From NCBI GenBank assembly GCA_017853735.1, contig JAFMJA010000035.1, forward strand, positions 1 to 15,403: a DNA stretch of 15,403 nucleotides. Direction: 5' to 3'. This stretch comes from Burkholderiaceae bacterium (GTDB lineage: Bacteria > Pseudomonadota > Gammaproteobacteria > Burkholderiales > Burkholderiaceae_C). The notes beneath the pieces are model-generated. The model was not told the DNA's origin. It did no database searches and saw only the letters and a program-made list of their open reading frames with translations. Positions 1 through 5,899 of this stretch are shown here, piece by piece. How positions within the stretch are numbered: position 1 is the stretch's first letter; each line of letters begins with the position of its first letter. The position numbers and the translations under genes are program-made.

Positions 1-44
1 TCCGAAGCCAAGGGTCGTGGGTTCGATCCCCGCCAGCCGCGCCA
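1..44 (+). tRNA. tRNA-Arg(CCG), 3' part only
   Basis: The window opens inside the anticodon loop. Reading from base 1: T33, anticodon CCG, AA, the 3' half of the anticodon stem (GCCAA), a five-base variable loop (GGGTC), a T stem GTGGG/CCCGC around the loop TTCGATC, seven acceptor bases (CAGCCGC), discriminator G and an encoded CCA. These segments add up to exactly 44 bases. The 5' half (acceptor, D arm, anticodon stem) lies before the window, so the pairing of the acceptor and anticodon stems cannot be checked here. The anticodon is inferred from register; CCG reads the arginine codon CGG. tRNA 3' ends are common attachment sites for integrative elements, but I saw no second copy of this 3' end in the window. 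Confidence 0.92.
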
Positions 45-72
45 AATGGACCAGCGATAAAGCCCAGATGCC

Positions 73-840
73 TCAGGCGTTACGCACCTGGCCTTGATCG
101 CGCAGGTAGGCGCCCACCAACCAGGCGGTGGGCACCAACACCAAACCCAGCGATATCAATTGCGCGATCCAGCCTTCGGCCAGGTCCTCGGTGATCAGGT
201 GCAGCCAGGCGTTGTCAGCGCCAGGGACCACGCCCGCCTCAGTGAACTCGTGCAGGGCATAGATCACCAGTAGCAGGGCAAACAACATCAGGAACCAGGC
301 CGTCACGCGGAAGAAGCGAGCCAACTGTACCTTGTGGCCGTAGCGCACCCAGAGCAAACCGATGGCCGCGGCCAGCAGCAGACCGATCACCCCACCCACA
401 GTCATGGGCCAGGCTTCGGTATTGCCAGCCAGTGAGGCGATCATGGTGGCGGTTTCTACGCCCTCACGTCCAACCATGAACAGCGTAAAGGGAAACACCG
501 CCCACCAGGCGCGCCGGCCACTGCGGGCTGCGGCCTGCTCCAGTTGGCGGGCGATTTCCTGATTCATGCCGCGACCTGCACGCATCATGTGCAGCACACA
601 CCAGCCCACTGCCAGCGCCGCCAGCACAGCCAGAAAGCCCTCATGGACCGGTGACAAGGCGCCGATACGTGACAACACCACGCCCAGGGCTGCAGAAGCA
701 AGCACCGAGGTGATCACACCGGTGCGGATGGCGCCGACCAGCGCATCCAGATGCAGTTTGCGCAAATACAGGGTGGCGATGGCGACCACTAGAAAAGCCT
801 CAAGGCCTTCACGAAAGGTAATCAGTAGTGTCTGAAACAT
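73..840 (-). CDS. FTR1-family iron permease (EfeU-like)
   Basis: High-affinity iron transporter of the FTR1/EfeU family, predicted in the inner membrane. Two signature REGLE-type motifs are present, REGLE at residues 10-14 and REGVE at 125-129; in this family their glutamates bind Fe(III). Several hydrophobic segments surround them, and a conserved-looking HEFTEAGVVPG stretch lies at 197-207. The protein has 255 residues, close to E. coli EfeU (about 276), without the long periplasmic N-terminal domain of some FTR1 proteins. I chose the ATG at 840, which gives the typical family start MFQTLLITFREG; a TTG three codons upstream (849) is the alternative, and neither has a clear Shine-Dalgarno. 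No EfeO or EfeB partner is in the window. The upstream promoter overlaps a Fur-like box, which fits iron repression. It is convergent with the tRNA gene. Confidence 0.93.
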   Translation of the reverse strand: MFQTLLITFREGLEAFLVVAIATLYLRKLHLDALVGAIRTGVITSVLASAALGVVLSRIGALSPVHEGFLAVLAALAVGWCVLHMMRAGRGMNQEIARQLEQAAARSGRRAWWAVFPFTLFMVGREGVETATMIASLAGNTEAWPMTVGGVIGLLLAAAIGLLWVRYGHKVQLARFFRVTAWFLMLFALLLVIYALHEFTEAGVVPGADNAWLHLITEDLAEGWIAQLISLGLVLVPTAWLVGAYLRDQGQVRNA

Positions 841-876
841 GATCGGCAAACCGCCGCAAAGATGGGATTGAGCTAA

Positions 877-905
877 ATGATAACGATTTGCATTAAGGTT
901 TGCAA
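877..905 (-). promoter_or_regulatory. Sigma70-like promoter of the FTR1 gene
   Basis: On the minus strand, TTGCAA (900-905, 4/6 match to -35) is followed by a 17-base spacer and TATCAT (877-882, 5/6 match to -10). Transcription would start near 870, giving a leader of about 30 bases to the ATG at 840. The Fur-like site lies on top of the -10 and spacer. Confidence 0.6.
878..892. promoter_or_regulatory. Putative Fur box of the FTR1 gene
   Basis: The 15 bases TGATAACGATTTGCA match the 7-1-7 Fur consensus (TGATAATnATTATCA) at 11 of 14 defined positions. The site lies 38 bases upstream of the chosen start of an iron permease gene and overlaps its predicted -10 element and spacer, where bound Fur would block RNA polymerase. 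The match and position are seen directly; regulation by Fur is inferred. Confidence 0.68.
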
Positions 906-909
906 GCAG

Positions 910-938
910 TTTTTCAAGTGCTTTTTCAAGTGTTTTTG
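910..938. repeat. Short tandem repeat with T-runs
   Basis: The motif TTTTTCAAGTG(C) occurs twice in tandem (910-921 and 922-932), followed by a partial third copy (TTTTTG, 933-938). It lies between the end of rsmI and the FTR1 promoter. It may be a slippage-prone spacer; no function is evident. Confidence 0.6.
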
Positions 939-948
939 CCGGGGCAGT

Positions 949-973
949 CCGCCTGGGGTGAAGCCCGGGGCGG
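949..973 (-). terminator. Hairpin just past the rsmI stop, no T-tract
   Basis: Outer arms CCGCC (949-953) and GGCGG (969-973) enclose a 2x2 internal loop and inner arms GGG/CCC (956-958, 964-966) around a five-base loop. It begins five bases past the rsmI stop codon. On the minus strand no U-run follows, so it is not a canonical Rho-independent terminator; it could be an RNA 3'-end-stabilising hairpin. Confidence 0.3.
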
Positions 974-977
974 TCTT

Positions 978-1934
978 CTAGCTCGAACTGCTGGAGTCGC
1001 TGGAGTCGCTGACCTGGGCCTGCTTGAGGTCAAGGGCTGCCTGGTACAGCGCATTGCGGGGTTCGGCGCTGAACTGGGCGGCCAGACGGACAGCTGTTTT
1101 CAGCGGTAATTCGGGCATCAGGAGTTCAAGCAGGCGCTGGCCAGTGGCGCTGCCACCTGGGTTGGGCTGGGGCTCGGATTGGGGATGCAGCAAAAGCGTA
1201 AATTCACCCCGCTTGCGATGCGGCCTCTCGTCCAGCCAGGCGGAAAATTGCTGGGCGCCCAGCTGGGCAATTTCCTCGAATTGCTTGGTCAGCTCGCGCC
1301 CAATGCTCAGCTGCCGATCGCCCAAGGCGGCCAGGGCGCTGGCCAAAGCCTCGATTCGGTGGGGTGCCTCCAGCAACAGTACCGCGCGGGGCTCATGCAT
1401 CAGTGCTTGAACAGCCGCCAGGCGTTCTGCGTCCTTGCTGGGCAGAAAACCGATGAAGACAAAGCCGCTGGATTCCCCCTGGCTCAGCGCACCGGAGGCG
1501 CTGAGCAAGGTGGTGATGCTGCTGACACCGGGCACGGGCACCACCGGCATACCAGCCTGGCGCACCGCAGCCACCAGGCGCGCGCCGGGGTCGCTCACAG
1601 CGGGTGTGCCAGCGTCGCTGACATAAACCACCCGCTGTCCAGCCTGCAGGCGCTGCAGCACCGCTTGCGCAGACTGCGCCTCGTTATGCTGGTGCACCGC
1701 AAGCAGGTCAGCCGCGCTGTGCTCGATGCCGTAGGCCTGCAACAGGCTATGGGTGTGGCGGGTGTCCTCGCAGGCCACTGCATCAGCCAGCTGCAGCACA
1801 TGCAGCGCGCGCAGGGTGATATCGGCCAGGTTGCCAATGGGGGTGGCCACCACATACAAGGCGCCTTGCGGATAATGCTGCCCAGCGGCAGCTTCGTTCG
1901 CGGCGTTCAGGGCAGTAGCAAAAGAAGCATTCAA
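978..1934 (-). CDS. rsmI: 16S rRNA (cytidine-1402 2'-O)-methyltransferase
   Basis: RsmI (YraL) uses S-adenosylmethionine to methylate the 2'-O of C1402 in the 16S rRNA decoding centre. It belongs to the tetrapyrrole-methylase fold; family motifs visible are VVATPIGNLADIT (28-40), CEDTRHT (55-61), VSDAGTPAVSDPG (105-117), EAPHRI (189-194) and RELTKQFEE (213-221). At 318 residues it is somewhat longer than E. coli RsmI (about 286), because of about 20 extra N-terminal residues and a C-terminal tail. I chose the TTG at 1934: AGGAA lies six bases before it and the product then starts MNASFATAL. A longer ATG-started frame (1991) would run antisense through yraN and lacks family resemblance. The last ten residues are S D S S D S S S S S, partly encoded by a 9-base direct repeat. 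The gene diverges from yraN, as rsmI does from neighbouring genes in enterobacteria. Confidence 0.93.
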   Translation of the reverse strand: MNASFATALNAANEAAAGQHYPQGALYVVATPIGNLADITLRALHVLQLADAVACEDTRHTHSLLQAYGIEHSAADLLAVHQHNEAQSAQAVLQRLQAGQRVVYVSDAGTPAVSDPGARLVAAVRQAGMPVVPVPGVSSITTLLSASGALSQGESSGFVFIGFLPSKDAERLAAVQALMHEPRAVLLLEAPHRIEALASALAALGDRQLSIGRELTKQFEEIAQLGAQQFSAWLDERPHRKRGEFTLLLHPQSEPQPNPGGSATGQRLLELLMPELPLKTAVRLAAQFSAEPRNALYQAALDLKQAQVSDSSDSSSSS

Positions 1935-2308
1935 TGGAATTTCCTGGAAGAACCACCAAGCAAAAAGGCGATGCCGCAGAAGATGCAGCACTACGCCATC
2001 TTCAGCAGGCAGGACTGAAACTGCTTGAGCGCAATTATCGGACCCCTGGGCGAGGCGGTGGTGAAATCGACCTGATCATGCGCGAAGTCGATGGCACGGT
2101 GGTCTTTGTCGAGGTGCGGCAGCGCGCAAGCGCCAGCCATGGGGGTGCAGCAGCGAGCGTGACCCCCACCAAGCAGCGGCGCATTGTGCTGGCGGCGCGC
2201 CACTACCTGATGCGGCTGAAAACATTACCGCCCTGCCGGTTTGATGTGCTGACCCTGCAGGGGGACGAGACGCAGTGGCTGCGCGGGGCTTTCACACTCG
2301 ACGCTTAA
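1934..2308 (+). CDS. yraN: YraN/UPF0102 family protein (nuclease-like fold)
   Basis: This is a 124-residue member of the YraN (UPF0102) family, whose fold is related to Holliday-junction-resolvase/PD-(D/E)XK nucleases; its cellular role is not established. The start KGDAAEDAAL (11-20) is the family N-terminal helix; GEID (43-46) and VFVEVRQR (57-64) correspond to the acidic nuclease-like core, with R62 where many PD-(D/E)XK enzymes have lysine, a change also found in YraN relatives. CRFDVLTL (101-108) is the usual C-terminal motif. ATG at 1934 is preceded by AAAGAAG about seven bases away. It is the first gene of the yraN-isomerase-BON lipoprotein cluster, 33 bases before the next start. Confidence 0.92.
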   Translation: MEFPGRTTKQKGDAAEDAALRHLQQAGLKLLERNYRTPGRGGGEIDLIMREVDGTVVFVEVRQRASASHGGAAASVTPTKQRRIVLAARHYLMRLKTLPPCRFDVLTLQGDETQWLRGAFTLDA

Positions 2309-2341
2309 AAAGCGCTGTCAGTGGCAGTTATCATTGGGGGC

Positions 2342-2941
2342 ATGCTCGAACAACGTATTCAACAGCATTTCATCGATAGCGCCGACCTCAAGTACCAGAT
2401 GGCCGAGGTGCTTGCCGCGCCCATAGCCGCCGCGGTACAGGCCATCCTGGCCTGCGTCACTGGCGGGGGCAAGGTGTTGGCCTGCGGCAATGGCGGATCA
2501 GCGGCTGATGCGCAACACTTCTCGGCCGAATTTGTGGGCCGCTTCGAGCGCGAACGCCCCGAGCTCGGGGCTATTGCGCTGACCACGGACAGCTCGATCC
2601 TGACCGCTGTGGCCAACGATTACGACTTCAACTCGGTGTTCTCGCGCCAGGTGCGCGCCCTGGGCCAGCCTGGCGATGTGCTGCTTGCCATCTCTACCAG
2701 TGGCAACTCAGCCAATGTGCTGGCTGCGATTGAGGCTGCACATGAGCGTGAAATGGTGGTGGTGGGCTTGAGTGGCCGTGATGGCGGCAAGATGAACCGT
2801 GCCCTGCGCGATACCGATGTGCATATTTGTGTGGCCAGCGACCGGACCGCGCGGATCCAGGAGGTGCATATTCTTGCCCTGCACTGTATTTGTGATGCGG
2901 TCGATGTCCTATTGCTTGGAGAACAGGAAACACCAACATGA
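2342..2941 (+). CDS. SIS-domain phosphoheptose isomerase / DiaA-like
   Basis: A 199-residue SIS (sugar isomerase) domain protein. By locus (yraN before, a BON lipoprotein after) it corresponds to E. coli diaA, a DnaA-binding initiation factor. By residues it looks like GmhA, sedoheptulose-7-phosphate isomerase for LPS heptose: GNGGSAADAQH (49-59), H59 and E63 spaced as the GmhA metal and catalytic pair, STSGNSANV (119-127) for phosphate binding, and Q173 and H181 in the C-terminal helix. From memory, E. coli DiaA lacks the equivalents of E63 and H181. I chose ATG 2342, giving MLEQRIQQHF; an in-frame GTG at 2321 would add seven residues. The stop overlaps the next start by four bases (ATGA), implying translational coupling. 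I cannot choose between isomerase and DnaA-partner roles, so no symbol is given. Confidence 0.92.
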   Translation: MLEQRIQQHFIDSADLKYQMAEVLAAPIAAAVQAILACVTGGGKVLACGNGGSAADAQHFSAEFVGRFERERPELGAIALTTDSSILTAVANDYDFNSVFSRQVRALGQPGDVLLAISTSGNSANVLAAIEAAHEREMVVVGLSGRDGGKMNRALRDTDVHICVASDRTARIQEVHILALHCICDAVDVLLLGEQETPT

Positions 2942-3573
2942 AATTGAATACCCGAAAACTGGTTCTGGCCCTGGCCCTGACCGGATCTTTGACAGCCTGT
3001 GCCCCGGTGATGATTGGCGGCGCGGTCATGGGATCGCTGGTGGCGGTCGACCGCCGCACCGCAGGTATCCAGGTGGAAGACGAGCGCATCGAGCTGAATG
3101 TGGTGGCCAGCATAGACAAAAACCTGGGCGATCGTGTCCATATCAACGTGACCAGCTACAACCGACAGGTGCTGCTCACCGGTGAGGTGCCCAACGCGCG
3201 CGACAAGGACAACGCCCAGCAGCTGGCATCCCGCACCGAAAATGTGCGGCTGGTGGTCAATGAGTTGGCGGTGATGGGCAAGACCAGTCTGACCGACCGC
3301 TCATCGGACACCCTGATCACTGGTCGGGTGAAGGCCGCTTTGGTCGATGCCCAGGATATTTTTGCCAATGCGTTCAAGGTGGTCACCGAGCGCGGTACGG
3401 TCTATCTGATGGGCCGGGTGACTCAGCGAGAGGCCAACCGCGCGACCGAGATCGCCCGCGGCGTGAGCAATGTGAAACGGGTGGTGCGGGTGTTTGAGAT
3501 CATCAGCGAGGAGGAGCTGCAGCGTCTGGTGCCCAAGGCTCCGGAGAAAGACAAGCCGGAGCCGAAAAAATAA
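2938..3573 (+). CDS. dolP: Two-BON-domain outer-membrane lipoprotein (DolP/YraP-like)
   Basis: A 211-residue lipoprotein. A positively charged N-terminus and hydrophobic core end in a lipobox LTAC with the lipidated cysteine at 21; alanine at +2 predicts sorting to the outer membrane. Two BON domains follow, about 46-113 and 123-190, each with the motif pattern of a conserved Gly-x-Val (TGEV at 81-84, MGRV at 158-161). DolP is known in enterobacteria to bind anionic phospholipids and maintain outer-membrane integrity. The C-terminus is lysine/proline/glutamate-rich (200-211). It shares ATGA with the preceding isomerase gene. A weak inverted repeat after the stop (3572-3594) has no T-tract and is not called a terminator. 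Confidence 0.93.
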   Translation: MKLNTRKLVLALALTGSLTACAPVMIGGAVMGSLVAVDRRTAGIQVEDERIELNVVASIDKNLGDRVHINVTSYNRQVLLTGEVPNARDKDNAQQLASRTENVRLVVNELAVMGKTSLTDRSSDTLITGRVKAALVDAQDIFANAFKVVTERGTVYLMGRVTQREANRATEIARGVSNVKRVVRVFEIISEEELQRLVPKAPEKDKPEPKK

Positions 3574-3747
3574 CCATAGCCGCGGGTCATGGTTTCATGG
3601 TGCTGACTTCGGTCAATCTGAAAATACCACGGCCAGGTTCAATCGCCACGCCAGTTGGTATCCCGGTCTGGATGCTTACACCGATCAAACGCCCTGGCTG
3701 TGAGGCAAACCTTGCAACTAGCGCTGTTGATTGCCCGAAAGCTAGAT

Positions 3748-4830
3748 CTAGAGGACGTAGTCAGGCAGTTGTAGCTCGCCCGTAAAGATCTTGCGGGCAG
3801 TGCGTACCAGTGCGGCCCTGTTGACGACGGCCTGACTGCCCTCGCCGAGCAACGCTACCTCAACGCTGATTTGCCCTTGCGGATGAACGACTGACAGCAT
3901 GTGGTGGCCGCTTGCACGGGCGATGCCGGAGGCTACGGTACCGGGCAGGGCAAAGGCGGTGCTGACACCAATGGCGCCGGTTACAGCATGTGATGCATGA
4001 CAGCTATGCGGCGTGAAATATCGCGACACAATGCTGTCGTCTGTGTCGCCGGGGCTTACGATGACAGGCTTGGGCACAACGCTGTTTGATACGTCGCCCA
4101 GACCCATTCGGCGTCCGGCTTCCAGGCGCATAGCTTCGATTTTTTGCATCAGTTCGACTTTGGAGTCAAGTTCGGACGGCTTCTCTCGACCTGTAAGACC
4201 GAGGCCGCTGGCTCGCACGATCATCAGTGGCATCGCGGCATCAATGCAGGTGACCTCCACCCCGTTGATAGTCTCGATTCGCTGCCCTGTCGGAAACAGC
4301 TTGCCCGTGACGGCGCCCCACGCATCAAGGAAATTCAGCAGGACAGGCGCAGCGGTGCCTGCCACGCCGTCGATACGGGTATTTCCTTCATAGCTCACCT
4401 GCCTTCCGGGGGTCTGAACTGTGGCCTCAATTTTGGCTCCCGTATTGACGTTGTGAATGCGTACGGTGGTGGTGCCGTCCTGGGCTGTGATCAGGCCCTG
4501 CTCGATGGCAAAGGGAGCCACGCCGGCTAGCATGTTGCCGCAGTTCGGGCGGGTATCTACCGATGGACGCCCTACACCAACCTGAGCGAAAAGATAGTCC
4601 AGATCACAATCGGACTTGCTCGAACGCGAGACAATAGCTACTTTGCTGTTCAGGGTGCTATTGCCGCCCAGGCCGTCGAGCTGCAGCGGATCTGACGCGC
4701 CAATCGCACCGATTAATGCCTGATCACGCAATTCCGGGTCCTGTGGCAACCACTCTTTGAGGAAGAACGGGCCGCGTGAGGTTCCTGCGCGCATCAAGAC
4801 GCAAGGGATATTTCGCTGGATTGAGTCCAT
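3748..4830 (-). CDS. PrpF-fold isomerase, probable 4-oxalomesaconate tautomerase-like
   Basis: A 360-residue PrpF/GalD-family protein. PrpF members (2-methylaconitate isomerase) and GalD/LigU (4-oxalomesaconate tautomerase of gallate/protocatechuate breakdown) shift a double bond in tricarboxylic intermediates. Visible features are LMRAGTSRGPFF (12-23; family RGGTSKG), LDGLGGNSTLNSKVAIVS (51-68), the NCGNM segment (96-100) with the conserved cysteine, and a C-terminal RTARKIFTGE (343-352). The N-terminus and length resemble GalD (about 361 residues) more than PrpF, which is why I favour the tautomerase. ATG at 4830 overlaps the TAA of the upstream binding-protein gene by one base (TAATG), so the two are translationally coupled. 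A longer frame to 4872 lies within that upstream gene and is rejected. No ring-cleavage enzymes are present, so the substrate stays open. Confidence 0.87.
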   Translation of the reverse strand: MDSIQRNIPCVLMRAGTSRGPFFLKEWLPQDPELRDQALIGAIGASDPLQLDGLGGNSTLNSKVAIVSRSSKSDCDLDYLFAQVGVGRPSVDTRPNCGNMLAGVAPFAIEQGLITAQDGTTTVRIHNVNTGAKIEATVQTPGRQVSYEGNTRIDGVAGTAAPVLLNFLDAWGAVTGKLFPTGQRIETINGVEVTCIDAAMPLMIVRASGLGLTGREKPSELDSKVELMQKIEAMRLEAGRRMGLGDVSNSVVPKPVIVSPGDTDDSIVSRYFTPHSCHASHAVTGAIGVSTAFALPGTVASGIARASGHHMLSVVHPQGQISVEVALLGEGSQAVVNRAALVRTARKIFTGELQLPDYVL

Positions 4831-5789
4831 TAGTCGGCCTGCAACTTTGCCTTGGCAACGACTTGTTTCCACTTGGTCAAGTCCTTGCTTACCATTTCGC
4901 CCAATTGCTCCGGTGTGCTGGTCTGCACATCGGCACCATGCCCTTCGATACGTAGGATGGTGTCCTTGTCCTGCAGGACCTTGTTCAGTAGCTGATTGAG
5001 GCGTTCAACTTGATTCCTGGGTGTCTTGGCGGGTGCAAAAATTGCATACCACTGGTCAACTTCTACCCCTTGAATGCCCATCTCCTTGAGTGTGGGCACA
5101 TCTGGTAGCACGGCCGAACGTTTTGCGCCGGCAATTGCTAGCGCTTGTAGCCGGCCCGCCTTGACAAATGGAACCCCGGTGAAAACACTGGGGAACATGA
5201 CATGGGTCTGTCCTCCGATCGTGTCATTTACCGCAGGTGCAGAGCCTTTATAGGGAATATGCAGCATGGATGTCTGCGTGGACATCTTGAAAAGCTCGGC
5301 AGCAAAATGTGGGGCAGTGCCATTGCCGGCGGAAGCCACGCTAAAGAAGTCGGGCTTATCCTTCAACATCCGCACCAAATCCTTGACATCTTTCACTTTA
5401 AGCGACGGGTTGACCACCATCACGGTGGGCGAATATCCAACCAAGCCTACCGGCTCGAAATCCTTGATCGGGTCATAGCGCAATTTCTGAAGTGCTGGGT
5501 TCATTGCGTGAGTGGCGACGTAACCGAACATCAAGGTGTTGCCGTCAGGTACGGCTTTGGAGACATATTCAGCAGCAATCGCACCATTCCCGCCCGCCCT
5601 GTTGTCCACAATCACCGACCGGTTGAGCAGTGCGCCCATCTTCTGCGCAATTGTTCGGGCCATGGCGTCGTTACCGCCGCCAGCCGCTGTGGGAACCACA
5701 ATCGTGATGGGCTTTTCTGCTTGGGCCGCGGCCAACCCATACGCTGCAATGAGCACCAGCGCCACGCAACTTCTCCAGAGCCTTTTCAT
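4830..5789 (-). CDS. Tripartite tricarboxylate transporter substrate-binding protein (Bug/TctC family)
   Basis: A 319-residue periplasmic binding protein of the Bug/TctC family, which is greatly expanded in betaproteobacteria and binds carboxylates or other small organic acids. A signal peptide with a KRLWR start and hydrophobic core ends around AQA (22-24). Family segments follow: ITIVVPTAAGGGNDAMAR (28-45), VDNRAGGNGAIAAEY (61-75), ASAGNGTAPHFAAELF (152-167), HIPYKGSAPA (177-186) and LPDVPTLKEMG (228-238). ATG at 5789 has AAAGG upstream; 39 extra codons of open frame to 5906 precede the signal peptide and are rejected. No TctA or TctB membrane partners are in the window, so it is an orphan component here. 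It is coupled to the PrpF-like gene and divergent from the LysR regulator, suggesting uptake of the isomerase's precursor. Confidence 0.93.
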   Translation of the reverse strand: MKRLWRSCVALVLIAAYGLAAAQAEKPITIVVPTAAGGGNDAMARTIAQKMGALLNRSVIVDNRAGGNGAIAAEYVSKAVPDGNTLMFGYVATHAMNPALQKLRYDPIKDFEPVGLVGYSPTVMVVNPSLKVKDVKDLVRMLKDKPDFFSVASAGNGTAPHFAAELFKMSTQTSMLHIPYKGSAPAVNDTIGGQTHVMFPSVFTGVPFVKAGRLQALAIAGAKRSAVLPDVPTLKEMGIQGVEVDQWYAIFAPAKTPRNQVERLNQLLNKVLQDKDTILRIEGHGADVQTSTPEQLGEMVSKDLTKWKQVVAKAKLQAD

Positions 5790-5883
5790 GCTTCGCCTTT
5801 CTGCATATTTACTGAATCCAACGGTCTGTGCATCAATGGAGGCGAATGATGCGGGAAATGCGCTGTTTTTTGAAGTGCAATTT

Positions 5884-5896
5884 TTAATACAATTAA
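5884..5896. promoter_or_regulatory. Putative LysR-type operator overlapping the regulator's own -10
   Basis: TTAAT (5884-5888) and ATTAA (5892-5896) form a perfect inverted repeat with a three-base spacer, and the outer bases satisfy the LysR T-N11-A rule. It sits inside a longer imperfect palindrome bounded by TGCA at 5876-5879 and 5897-5900. A -10-like TACAAT (5888-5893) lies within it, six bases before the regulator's ATG. The site is about 95 bases upstream of the tctC start, the usual range for LysR activation of the divergent operon. The sequence is seen; operator function is inferred. Confidence 0.6.
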
Positions 5897-5899
5897 TGC

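Noticed and set aside
1179..2018. Long plus-strand open frame (279 codons) opposite rsmI
   Set aside because: It is the antisense shadow of rsmI, whose product has clear family motifs; the plus-strand translation is glutamine/histidine/glycine-rich with no recognisable domain.
3572..3594. Inverted repeat AACCAT / ATGGTT after dolP as a terminator
   Set aside because: Only six base pairs with an 11-base loop and no T-run on either side; too weak to call.
3597..3785. Plus-strand open frame after dolP (62 codons)
   Set aside because: It overlaps the end of the PrpF-like gene, has no ribosome-binding site and no recognisable family.
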